This document shows positions 51,991 through 59,816 of a DNA stretch of 64,000 bases, one piece after another; within the stretch, counting starts at the first letter, position 1, and the number at the start of each line of letters is the position of its first letter. The notes beneath the pieces are model-generated. The model saw only the letters and a program-made list of their open reading frames with translations, made no database searches and had not been told where the DNA came from. Position numbers and translations under genes: made by a program. The stretch comes from Rhodobacter sp. SY28-1 (lineage in GTDB: Bacteria; Pseudomonadota; Alphaproteobacteria; Rhodobacterales; Rhodobacteraceae), in assembly GCF_005222785.1 (NCBI RefSeq), contig NZ_STGH01000001.1, forward strand, positions 620,001 through 684,000. Reading direction: 5' to 3'.

Positions 51991-52024
51991 TCCTGTTAGG
52001 ATGTTAGCGCACTACCACCCATCA

Positions 52025-52255
52025 GCACTACATCGCTCCCGGCAAACCCATGATTTACCGATTCATCAGAGCATCAACGGTCGACTTCGTGACAAGTTCG
52101 TGGATGGACTGCTGTTTTCGACACTGAACGACGCCTGCATACTGATCGCCACGTGGAAGGAGGTTTACAACCGCCACAGACCCCATTCGGCCCTCGGAAA
52201 CAGCCCGCCGACAGAATTGGCCATGAACTTGAGGCTGGAATTGCTGGCCGTCTAG
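52025..52255 (+). pseudogene. IS3-family transposase C-terminal relic
   Basis: HYIAPGKPM in one frame, then after a frameshift SINGRLRDKFVDGLLFSTLN and WKEVYNRHRPHSALGNSPPT, with the C-terminal DDE Glu region and RPHS.LG.(S/L)PP. This is the IS2/IS51-group end. It is on the opposite strand to, and adjoins, the IS21 relic. Confidence 0.75.
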
Positions 52256-52507
52256 CCCCAGAAGTTAACCCTAGGATTGTCCCCGAATCCGGAGGGAAGA
52301 CGGGGCTTACGACATGTCCCCGCAGCGAGACGAACTAGTCCCGCTCCAGCCGCTTCATGAACATGCACGCCCATTGGCGATCCCACAAGGTCGGTTTGAT
52401 CAAGCCGCCACGACCCTCGCTGGACACGAAGAGATGCCAAGCGAAGTGGTTCTGCTTCCGCAGTGCTTAAGCTTTACCTCCCTGGCTGGCGTATAAGGAT
52501 GTCCCCA

Positions 52508-53107
52508 TTATAGCGACGGTCGCACATGCGGTTGGGCTGAGAACGTCGCCAGTTTGAAGATAGGAAGTATCGGTTTCGCCGTGCATGGCGAAGTTTCTTC
52601 ACCTTTTTGATGATGGGATCGTCTGAAGTTTGAAGACGGGATTCTGCGCCCGTTCTTACCTGAACGATTGTTCTTGGGATGCTTAGCCACCGGAAACTCC
52701 TTGCCCTTGCGCCACTGTCGAAACACTTCGCGGCCGCTTCCACGAGGCTTTCCCGGCAATTCAATCTCGGTCACCTCGTATGAAGGACCACGAGCGTCAC
52801 CTTCAATGCCCAGCACGCCCATCTCTGTCACAACCAGAAAACCCTTCGCCTGAAGCTCATGGAATGCATGCATGGCCGTGTTCACCGACACACCTATGGC
52901 CTTCGCTGCCTGTCGATAGCTGAACCGGATGTGCCCGTTGTTATTGGAATTCGGTCCGCGCCACTCCAGTTTGACGAAGGGGTAAAGGGCCTGTGCCGAC
53001 GTTGTCAGGGCCGCCCACGCTGGGGTTTGCAGTGTGGCGCGATACATTTTCGTGAAGTGGTCCAAGGGCTTGTTTCGCCCAGTCTTGTTTACTTTGTGTC
53101 CGGCCAT
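52508..53107 (-). CDS. winged-helix DNA-binding protein of a mobile element
   Basis: 199 residues: RATLQTPAWAALTTSAQALY, then SYRQAAKAIGVSVNTAMHAFHELQAKGFLVVTEMG, a winged-helix HTH as in plasmid/phage replication or regulation proteins, and a basic Lys/Arg-rich tail. Its ATG overlaps the stop of the AlpA-like gene by one base, so the two are coupled. The exact role (replication initiation or repression) is not determinable. Confidence 0.7.
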   Translation of the reverse strand: MAGHKVNKTGRNKPLDHFTKMYRATLQTPAWAALTTSAQALYPFVKLEWRGPNSNNNGHIRFSYRQAAKAIGVSVNTAMHAFHELQAKGFLVVTEMGVLGIEGDARGPSYEVTEIELPGKPRGSGREVFRQWRKGKEFPVAKHPKNNRSGKNGRRIPSSNFRRSHHQKGEETSPCTAKPILPIFKLATFSAQPHVRPSL

Positions 53108-53298
53108 CAGACCGTCCTCCGGGCCTTGGCCTGTTCAATGGCAGCCAGGACCTCCGATTCGGGCCACCTGGAGAGGCCGCCAAGTTTCACCGGTTTTGGG
53201 ATGGTGCCATCGGCAACGCGACGCCAGAAGGTCGCTACACTCATCTGAAGAATTGATGCGCTTTCACGGACGGTCAAAAGCGGATCTATGACTTTCAT
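53107..53298 (-). CDS. AlpA/excisionase-like HTH protein
   Basis: 63 residues from ATG 53298, with GAGG 8-11 nt upstream; two upstream ATGs lack one. MKVIDPLLTVRESASILQMS, VATFWRRVADGTIPKPVKLG and SRWPESEVLAAIEQAKARR form the MerR-like HTH plus wing of AlpA/Xis proteins (F.RW...(E/V)..AI). It is next to a truncated integrase, so an excisionase or element regulator is likely. Confidence 0.85.
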   Translation of the reverse strand: MKVIDPLLTVRESASILQMSVATFWRRVADGTIPKPVKLGGLSRWPESEVLAAIEQAKARRTV

Positions 53299-53472
53299 TG
53301 GTTCGCCTCGCATCATGTTGACATGAATTGAGGCTACGGATTACCAGCGCATCTACGGAAGCTGGACTACCGCATATCGCCGACGATTAGCGCGGTTCAT
53401 CCGCTTAAACGATTGACTTTGCTAATCTTTGTCTGTGGTCAGGTAGTGCGCGGTCTTCGAAGCAGCACTTGC

Positions 53473-54513
53473 TCACGCCGGCACCCTTCCAAATGCGGTA
53501 CCGTTCTGCCTTGTGACATGCACCGCCCAGCGCTCCATCACGACACGTCGCAGATCCAGGAAGTCGGTGCGGCGATAGGCGCGCTCGACCGAGCCTCCGA
53601 CGGTGTGGCCAAGACACGTCTCCGCAACGTCGTGCGGGGTTTCGGTAGTTTCGGCAATCCAGTCGCGAAGGCCTGATCTAAACCCGTGCGGGCGGGCGTC
53701 CAGCTTGGCGCGTTCCATAAGGCGCGACATTGTGGCGTCTGAGATCACGCCCTTGCGAACGCTTGGGAACATAAAGCCGTCGCGGGCGTGTCGACGTGCA
53801 TTCTTCACCACTTCTTGTGCCTCATTCGACAGAGGAACCCGGAAATCTGCCGTTCTATCCTTGCGACCCTTCATCGCTTCGCCCGGGATCGTCCAGACGT
53901 CGCCTTCTATCTGATCTTCCTTCAAGAACCGAATCGGACCCGACCGAACCCCAGTCAGGATCAGAAGCCGCAGAGCAAGGTGCGTGACGCTGCCTTCGGA
54001 AAGACTGGCATAGAAGGTGGGCACATCACGCCACGCCATCGCGGGCACGTTCTGGGCCTTGTGGCGCTGCTTGCCCAGAAGGGCTCGGGCTTTCTCCGTC
54101 GCTTGCAAGTCAACTTCCAAGCCCAGCGCCGCCGCGTGGGTCATGCAGATGCCCAGCCGGTTCATCGCCTTGCGCGCTGTCTCGGCTTTCGTATGCCAGA
54201 TCGGGGCAAGCACATCGCGAATGTCGTTCTGATCAATGTCCGAATCCGGCACCTTGCCCAGCTTGGGAAGGATGTGCAGCTCAAACGGGCTAAACCAGCG
54301 GCCCGCTACCCCATCGCCCTTCAATTCGGCCTTTCGGCTTTCGAAGGCGTCCGTCGCAATGTCCTTAAAGAGGTGCAGGTTGCGCGCGGCTTCCTTGCGT
54401 TCTCTGATCCTTTCTTTGATCGGGTCCTTCTCTGCACGAACCAAGGCCCGCGCCCGGTCCGCACTTTCGCGGGCTTCCTTGAGGGAAACCTCGCCGGCCG
54501 ATCCCAAGCCCAT
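53473..54513 (-). CDS. tyrosine recombinase (phage/P4-type integrase), 5'-truncated
   Basis: The catalytic domain is complete: Arg in LTGVRSGPIRFL, Lys region MKGRKDRTADFRVPLS, H-x-x-R in RPHGFRSGLRDW, His in LGHTVG and Tyr in VERAYRRTDF. The core-binding domain (FSPFELHILPKLGKVPDSDI, ARKAMNRLGICMTHAAALG) is present. The reading frame runs on to 54798, but integrase-like sequence only begins at about 54546 (RQVTVHGRRREMGLG); upstream it is the trcR terminator and coding region in another frame. The normal N-terminal ~60-70 residues are thus lost. I start it at the internal ATG 54513. Probably inactive. Confidence 0.8.
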   Translation of the reverse strand: MGLGSAGEVSLKEARESADRARALVRAEKDPIKERIRERKEAARNLHLFKDIATDAFESRKAELKGDGVAGRWFSPFELHILPKLGKVPDSDIDQNDIRDVLAPIWHTKAETARKAMNRLGICMTHAAALGLEVDLQATEKARALLGKQRHKAQNVPAMAWRDVPTFYASLSEGSVTHLALRLLILTGVRSGPIRFLKEDQIEGDVWTIPGEAMKGRKDRTADFRVPLSNEAQEVVKNARRHARDGFMFPSVRKGVISDATMSRLMERAKLDARPHGFRSGLRDWIAETTETPHDVAETCLGHTVGGSVERAYRRTDFLDLRRVVMERWAVHVTRQNGTAFGRVPA

Positions 54514-54569
54514 TTCACGCCGCCGCCCGTGAACCGTGACCTGTCTGAGCCCCTGATCGGCGCGCAACG

Positions 54570-54596
54570 AAAAACCCGGCCGCAGGGCGACCGGGT
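54570..54596 (-). terminator. intrinsic terminator of trcR
   Basis: On the minus strand the stem CCCGGTCGC / GCGGCCGGG (one G-T wobble) with a 3-nt loop is followed by TTTTT. It sits 27 bp after the trcR stop and is the last unquestioned host DNA before the integrase. Confidence 0.85.
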
Positions 54597-54622
54597 TCCG
54601 GACTTGCGCGATGCCTGCCGGA

Positions 54623-55384
54623 TCAGCGGCGGCGGGTGTCTTCGTCTTCGTCCTCGTCGTCGTGGCTGCCGCCGGGGAGGTTGAAGAAGCTGTCGGCATC
54701 CGAGAAGTCGGAGGCCGGGCTTTCGTCCTTTTCCTCGTCGCCGAAGACTTCCAGGCCGGAGAGCGAGGAGGGCATCCGCGCCTCGGGTGCCATGCCAAGC
54801 GACTGTTCGGTCGACACCAGCTTGCGGCGTTCGTCGTCGGACATCACGGTGCCCTCGGCGGCCTTCTTTCGGGCGGCGGCCTGCACGGCGGCGTCCAGTT
54901 CGGACTGCTTGCAGAGGCCGAGTGCCACCGGGTCGATGGGCTGGATCTGGCCGATGTTCCAGTGGGTGCGTTCACGGATCGACTGGATTGTCGGCTTCGT
55001 GGTGCCCACGAGTTTGCCGATCGCACCGTCGGACAGTTCGGGATGGAACTTCACCAGCCATAGGATCGCGGCCGGGCGGTCCTGACGCTTGGACAGGGGG
55101 GTGTAGCGCGGTCCGCGGCGCTTTTCCTCGCCCACGGCTGCGGCGTTGAATTTCAGCTTCATCCGGTACAGCGGGTCGGCCTGTGCGCGGGTGATCTCGA
55201 TCGGGTCGAGCTGGTTGTTGGCCACGGGATCAAAGCCCTTGACCCCGGTCGCCACGTCACCGTCGGCGATCCCCTGCACTTCCAGTTCATGCATGCCGCA
55301 GAAATCCGCGATCTGCGCGAAGCTGAGCGTCGTGTTGTCCACCAGCCAGACGGCAGTGGCCTTGGCCATAAGCGGTTTCGACAT
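54623..55384 (-). CDS. trcR: cell-cycle transcriptional regulator TrcR (DUF1013)
   Basis: 253 residues. MAKATAVWLVDNTTLSFAQIADFCGMHELEVQGIADG is the DUF1013/TrcR N-terminus; GPRYTPLSKRQDRPAAILWLVKFHPELSDGAIGKLVGTTKPTIQ-type sequence (residues about 93-135) is the HTH part; IQSIRERTHWNIGQIQPIDP follows. The C-terminus is acidic and low-complexity (HDDEDEDEDTRRR). In alphaproteobacteria TrcR binds RNA polymerase and CtrA-regulated promoters. It has a strong own terminator; the mobile island ends right after it. Confidence 0.9.
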   Translation of the reverse strand: MSKPLMAKATAVWLVDNTTLSFAQIADFCGMHELEVQGIADGDVATGVKGFDPVANNQLDPIEITRAQADPLYRMKLKFNAAAVGEEKRRGPRYTPLSKRQDRPAAILWLVKFHPELSDGAIGKLVGTTKPTIQSIRERTHWNIGQIQPIDPVALGLCKQSELDAAVQAAARKKAAEGTVMSDDERRKLVSTEQSLGMAPEARMPSSLSGLEVFGDEEKDESPASDFSDADSFFNLPGGSHDDEDEDEDTRRR

Positions 55385-55509
55385 CGGATCTCTCCTTTAC
55401 AAACCTTCCCCGGGCCGGGAAAACGGCGGCGGGCCTGGCCCGCGAGTTCCACGTTTTCAGGGAATTCACGCGACCGTATAGGGCCGAAACGCAAGAAGGG
55501 AAAGTGGAA

Positions 55510-56148
55510 ATGCGCCTGTTCCTGCTGGCTGTCGCGGCTTTGTGCTGGGCGAGCACTGCAAGGGCCGAGGGCGAGCGGGCGGGTGATTTCGATTACTACG
55601 TGCTGTCCCTGTCCTGGTCAGCGGCCTGGTGTGCGCTGGAGGGCGATGATCGCGACGATCCGCAATGCGATGCCGGGCGAGGGCTGACCTTCGTGCTGCA
55701 CGGGCTGTGGCCGCAGTATGAGGACGGCTGGCCGTCTTGGTGCCGCACGGGCGAGCGCGATCCGACTCGCGGCGAGACGGCGGCGATGGCCGATATCATG
55801 GGCGGGGCGGGCACGGCCTTCTACCAGTGGAAGAAGCACGGACGCTGTTCGGGCCTGTCCGCGCCCGCCTTCTTCCGGACGGCCCGTGAGGCCTATGGCC
55901 GGGTCGCGATCCCCGAACTGTTCGAGGAGGTCTCGCGTCCCCTGTCCCTGTCGGCCGGCGTGATCGAGGAGGCGTTCCTTGAGGCGAATCCTGGCCTTGC
56001 GCGGGATCAGATCACGATCACCTGCAAGGATGGTCTGATCCAGGAGGCCCGCGTCTGCCTGACGACGGACCTGCAGTTCCGGCGCTGCGGTGATGATGTC
56101 ATCCGCGATTGCCGCCTGAAGGATGCCGTGCTGGAACCAGTGCGATGA
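55510..56148 (+). CDS. ribonuclease T2-family protein, exported
   Basis: 212 residues from ATG 55510; a GTG two codons earlier is an alternative. A Sec signal (RLFLLAVAALCWASTARA) comes first. Catalytic motifs CAS I (FVLHGLWPQYEDGWPSWC) and CAS II (FYQWKKHGRCSGLS) with both His are intact, as are the usual cysteines. It cuts RNA in the periplasm or outside. Divergent from trcR with 126 bp between starts. Confidence 0.93.
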   Translation: MRLFLLAVAALCWASTARAEGERAGDFDYYVLSLSWSAAWCALEGDDRDDPQCDAGRGLTFVLHGLWPQYEDGWPSWCRTGERDPTRGETAAMADIMGGAGTAFYQWKKHGRCSGLSAPAFFRTAREAYGRVAIPELFEEVSRPLSLSAGVIEEAFLEANPGLARDQITITCKDGLIQEARVCLTTDLQFRRCGDDVIRDCRLKDAVLEPVR

Positions 56149-56392
56149 ACGGGATTGGGGGCGGGATCGGCAATCTGAAAAGCAACTGTTGAGGGGAAGT
56201 TTGGGGAAAACTGCTTTATCAAATCATCGGTGCCCTTGGCGTCTGGGGAAGCGCCTGAGGCCTGAGTTGTGGATCGAAACATCCGATCCCGCCTGAGATT
56301 GGTTTACCAAACGTCACTTTGACGTGCGCGTGAAGAAAGCGTCAAAGCCCCCTCAATGGCAGTGAGGTAAGGAAATCCCTACGAACCGGCGC
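56149..56392. other. intergenic gap, no gene seen
   Basis: 244 bp between RNase T2 and the convergent quinone oxidoreductase. No clear hairpin with a T-run; no tRNA-like fold found by eye. Confidence 0.4.
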
Positions 56393-57385
56393 TCAGGGAT
56401 CAACCCGCAGCACGATCTTGCCGACGTGGCCCCCGGATTCCAGCCGCCAGTGCGCTGCAGCCGCCTGCGACAGTTCGTGTTCGCTGTCCATCACCACCCG
56501 GACCGCGCCGCGTTCGATCATCGGCCAGACCTCGGCCTCGACCGCCTTGGCGATTCGGGACTTGGCCAGGTCGGATTGCGGGCGCAGCGTCGATCCGGTC
56601 AGCACCAGACGGCGGGTCATCATCTCGGCCAGGTTCAGCGTCACCTTGGCCCCCTGCAGGAAGGCGATCTGCACCAGTCGCCCGCCATCGGCCAGCGACT
56701 TGATGTTCCGCTCGATATAGGGGCCGCCCACCATGTCGAGGACCAGGTTTGCCCCGCCTGCATCCTTCATCACCGACACGAAATCCTCGGTCCGGTAGTT
56801 GATGGCGACCTCGGCCCCCAGCGACCGGCAGACCTCGCACTTCTCGTCCGATCCGGCCGTGGCGAAAACCCGTGCCCCCAGCGCATGGGCGATCTGGATC
56901 GCTGTCGTGCCGATGCCGCTGGTGCCGCCGTGGACCAGGAACCGTTCCCCCGCCCGCAACCCGCCGCGCATGACCACGTTGGACCAGACGGTAAAGCAGG
57001 TTTCAGGCAGGCAGGCGGCTTCCTTCAGCGAGAGGCCCTTCGGGATCGGCAGGGCATGGGCTTCGGGTGTCGCGACATATTCCGCATAGCCCCCGCCGGG
57101 CAGCAGGGCGCAGACCTGATCGCCGATCTGCCAGCGCGTGACGCCTGGCCCGACCTCGACCACGGTTCCAGAACATTCCAGCCCCGGCAGCGGCGAGGCC
57201 GAGGGTGGGGGCGCATAGGCCCCGGCCCTTTGCAGGGCGTCGGGGCGGTTCACCCCGGCAAAGGCCACACGGATGATGATCTGGCCGTGGCCCGGAACCG
57301 GCACCGGGACCGACACCGGCATCAGCACGTCGGGACCACCGGGGGTCGAGATTTCAATCGCAAGCATGCTGTCGGACAGGGTCAT
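56393..57385 (-). CDS. NAD(P)H-quinone oxidoreductase, zinc-free MDR type (PIG3-like)
   Basis: 330 residues. GHGQIIIRVAFAGVNRPDAL is the N-terminal GroES-like part, LPGLECSGTVVEVGPGVTRW and FLVHGGTSGIGTTAIQIAHALG (NADPH-binding AxxGxxG-like) and DFVSVMKDAGGANLVLDMVGG are characteristic. The Cys zinc ligands of alcohol dehydrogenases are missing, fitting quinone reductases. It ends the minus-strand pair with COQ9, 9 bp apart, so a link to ubiquinone metabolism is likely. Confidence 0.92.
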   Translation of the reverse strand: MTLSDSMLAIEISTPGGPDVLMPVSVPVPVPGHGQIIIRVAFAGVNRPDALQRAGAYAPPPSASPLPGLECSGTVVEVGPGVTRWQIGDQVCALLPGGGYAEYVATPEAHALPIPKGLSLKEAACLPETCFTVWSNVVMRGGLRAGERFLVHGGTSGIGTTAIQIAHALGARVFATAGSDEKCEVCRSLGAEVAINYRTEDFVSVMKDAGGANLVLDMVGGPYIERNIKSLADGGRLVQIAFLQGAKVTLNLAEMMTRRLVLTGSTLRPQSDLAKSRIAKAVEAEVWPMIERGAVRVVMDSEHELSQAAAAHWRLESGGHVGKIVLRVDP

Positions 57386-57394
57386 CGGAGCGTC

Positions 57395-58069
57395 TCAACC
57401 TTGATGGTGGCCGGGCAGGTCATCTGGCCTTTTTGGAGCGCGAATGCTTGCGAAAAGCTTTCCGGGGCCTGCCAGGATCGCCTTGCCCAACGGATTTTCC
57501 CGGAACGAGGCTTTCAGCTTCTCGACCTGCATCACCTGGTCGATGCGCCGGTCGAGAAAATCCCAGGTTGCCTGATGGCCCGACGAATCATCCCCCAGCC
57601 AGAACAGGACCGTCGCGCCATAGACCGCCGACAGGGTCGCGCGCTTGGTGTACCAGTTCAGGTCGTCCGAGCTGTCGCCAAGCGCGGTCCAGATCGCATC
57701 CGCCGTGCCCCAGACCGCCTTGGCGCCGTCGGCCGCGTGGTGGGGCAGGGAGAACAGCGTGCTGCCCCGGCGCACCAGTTCGCGGTCGGCCAGCTCCAGC
57801 CTGATCCGGACCGCCCGGGCGATCCGGTCGCGGAAGCGCAAGCTGGAAAGGTCGGTCTGGCCCAGCTGTTCCACCATCTGGGCATCGCCGCGCCGGTGGT
57901 AGGCCAGGGCGAGGTCCACGCCACCGCGCGGGAACAGCGACCGCGCCAGTCCCGGGGCAATCCCCGCATCGGTCGCGGCTGCGGCCAGGGTCCGGTCCGA
58001 CCAGCCGTCAAAGGGCACATGCCCAAGGGCTGCATCCAAGAGCTGCGCCTTCAGGGGGTCTTCGGCCAT
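57395..58069 (-). CDS. COQ9-family protein
   Basis: 224 residues from ATG 58069 (MAEDPLKAQLLDAALGHVPF); the longer frame adds no conserved sequence. FDGWSDRTLAAAATDAGIAP, TALGDSSDDLNWYTKRATL and GATVLFWLGDDSSGHQATWDFLDRRIDQVM-type segments are hallmarks of COQ9 (TetR-like fold, lipid binding; assists COQ7 in ubiquinone hydroxylation). Co-oriented with the quinone oxidoreductase gene and divergent from rpsU. Confidence 0.93.
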   Translation of the reverse strand: MAEDPLKAQLLDAALGHVPFDGWSDRTLAAAATDAGIAPGLARSLFPRGGVDLALAYHRRGDAQMVEQLGQTDLSSLRFRDRIARAVRIRLELADRELVRRGSTLFSLPHHAADGAKAVWGTADAIWTALGDSSDDLNWYTKRATLSAVYGATVLFWLGDDSSGHQATWDFLDRRIDQVMQVEKLKASFRENPLGKAILAGPGKLFASIRAPKRPDDLPGHHQG

Positions 58070-58175
58070 TTTCCTCACTCCTGTCCCGCGGTGGACAAGC
58101 CACCCTGTGTTTGATATAGGCCGCGCTGCCTGCACACATAGTGCAACTCTAGCTTAGGAAGGTGGTGACAACCAC

Positions 58176-58382
58176 ATGCAGGTCAGCGTCCGCGACAACA
58201 ACGTCGAACAGGCTCTCCGTGCTCTGAAGAAGAAACTTCAGCGTGAAGGGGTGTTTCGGGAAATGAAGCTCAAGCAGCATTTCGAGAAGCCCTCCGTCAA
58301 GAAGGCACGCGAACAGGCCGAAGCGGTCCGCCGTGCAAGGAAACTTGCCCGGAAGAAGCTTCAGCGCGAAGGCGGTCTTTAG
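58176..58382 (+). CDS. rpsU: 30S ribosomal protein S21
   Basis: 68 residues: [40 protein letters not shown] and [20 protein letters not shown], the S21 family without variation. GGAAGGTGGTGAC lies upstream. Single gene with its own terminator. Basic, component of the small ribosomal subunit near the mRNA 3' end region. Confidence 0.97.
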   Translation: MQVSVRDNNVEQALRALKKKLQREGVFREMKLKQHFEKPSVKKAREQAEAVRRARKLARKKLQREGGL

Positions 58383-58420
58383 GACGTCAGCGACACTGGG
58401 GAAGTGATTCCCGCCCGATC

Positions 58421-58449
58421 AACCCCCGTCCGCGAGGCCGGGGGTTTTT
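58421..58449 (+). terminator. intrinsic terminator of rpsU
   Basis: Stem ACCCCCG / CGGGGGT with a 10-nt loop, followed by TTTTTC, 39 bp after the rpsU stop. Confidence 0.85.
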
Positions 58450-58624
58450 CAATGCCTTCCTGGCGTCGGTGGCCAGGGGTCTGCGGGCCGATCCGCAACC
58501 CCGGATTGTGTGGCAAAATCGTGTCGGCGCAGTGGTGCAACTTGGGCGGGTATCAACAGATTATTTCCAAATCGTGCCACATTTAGTTGTTTGCCGCTGA
58601 GGTCCGCCGACGTAGCTCTGATGC

Positions 58625-59215
58625 ATGATCGAGCTTCGCAAACATCCCCGCCAGAACCGCTCTCGTGCCAAGGTCGAGGGCATCCTTGCCGCCGCTGCCG
58701 ACATCGTTTCGGGTCGAGGGCTAGAGGCGGTCACCACCAACGCCGTTGCGGCGCGGGCGGGGATCTCGATCGGGTCGCTGTACCAGTATTTCCCGGGCAA
58801 GGCGGCGCTGCTGGCGGCGTTGGTCCGGGACGAACGGGCGAACCTGCTGGAGGCGGTGGAGCGGATCGTCTGTTCCGATGCCGCGCACAGCTTGTCGAAC
58901 CTGGTCGACGAACTGATCGAGGCGACCGTCGCGCATTACCTGGCGCGGCCCGCGCTGTCGCGCACGCTGAACCTGGCGCGGACCCAACTGCCGCCCGACC
59001 CGGAAGCGGCCGAATTTTCGGCGCGTATCACCGTGCTGATCGCCGCGCGGCTGGATGAGCTGGAGATTCCGCGCCCCGAAACGACGGCTCAGGACATCCT
59101 GGCGATCCTGCACGGCATGATCGATGCCGCCAGCGAAGCGCAGGAGGGCGACCGCTCGGCTTTGGCCGACCGCACTCGCCGCGCGGTGATGGGCTACCTG
59201 CAGGTCGCGGCCTAG
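58625..59215 (+). CDS. TetR-family regulator
   Basis: 196 residues. HTH: ILAAAADIVSGRGLEAVTTNAVAARAGISIGSLYQYFPGKAALL, of the AcrR/BetI-like style. The stop TAG shares the four bases CTAG (59212-59215) with the stop of the convergent lrp-type gene. Ligand and target unknown; no efflux pump lies next to it. Confidence 0.92.
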   Translation: MIELRKHPRQNRSRAKVEGILAAAADIVSGRGLEAVTTNAVAARAGISIGSLYQYFPGKAALLAALVRDERANLLEAVERIVCSDAAHSLSNLVDELIEATVAHYLARPALSRTLNLARTQLPPDPEAAEFSARITVLIAARLDELEIPRPETTAQDILAILHGMIDAASEAQEGDRSALADRTRRAVMGYLQVAA

Positions 59216-59676
59216 ACCGCCAGCGCGGTTGTTTTCACCACGGTCCGCAGCGCGAAGCTGGACTGCATCTGCCGCACACCCGGCAGGCGCGACAGGAACT
59301 GGCGGTGGATGCGGGCGAAATCCTCGGTGTCTTCGGCCATCAGCTTCAGCAGGTAATCCGCCGTTCCCGCCATCAGGTGGCATTCCAGCAGGTCGGGGAC
59401 CTTTGCCACCTCTTTTTCGAAGGCATCCAGCAGGTCTTCGGCCTGGCTTTGCAGGGTGATCTCGACAAACACCGTCGTCATCCGCCCCATGCGCCGGGCA
59501 TCCAGGAGGGCGACGTATCCGGCGATGTACTTCTCTTCCTCAAGCCGCTGGACCCGGCGGTGACAGGCCGAAGGGGAGAGGTTCACCGCCTCGGACAGTT
59601 CGGCGTTGGTGATCCGGCCATTCTTCTGCAACACGGTGAGGATGCGGCGGTCAGTCGCGTCAAGGTCTGGGGTCAT
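59212..59676 (-). CDS. Lrp/AsnC-family regulator, probably of ald
   Basis: 154 residues. HTH DRRILTVLQKNGRITNAELSEAVNLSPSACHRRVQRLEEEKYI, then the RAM domain with VFVEITLQSQAEDLLDAFEK and VPDLLECHLMAGTADYLLKL. Divergent from alanine dehydrogenase, 140 bp between starts; in many proteobacteria this regulator activates ald with alanine. The 7-bp pair AGATTCT / AGAATCT (59680-59686, 59711-59717) lies in the gap and could be its site. Confidence 0.93.
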   Translation of the reverse strand: MTPDLDATDRRILTVLQKNGRITNAELSEAVNLSPSACHRRVQRLEEEKYIAGYVALLDARRMGRMTTVFVEITLQSQAEDLLDAFEKEVAKVPDLLECHLMAGTADYLLKLMAEDTEDFARIHRQFLSRLPGVRQMQSSFALRTVVKTTALAV

Positions 59677-59816
59677 GGAAGATTCTGTGCTGAATGGTCG
59701 GTTTATGCGAAGAATCTACGCGGGATGCAGCGATGCGCCAACCAGAATTCAAAGCATCGCCACAGATTCGGATCACGATTGATCCCACATGGACCAGGTC
59801 CCACAGGGAGGAAATC

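Noticed and set aside
54513-54798. N-terminal extension of the integrase frame
   Set aside because: The extra sequence is the trcR terminator and coding region read in another frame. Integrase-like residues begin only near 54546.
56426-58114. 562-codon plus-strand frame across the quinone oxidoreductase and COQ9 genes
   Set aside because: Spans two real minus-strand genes, is rich in His/Arg/Gln and has no recognisable domain.
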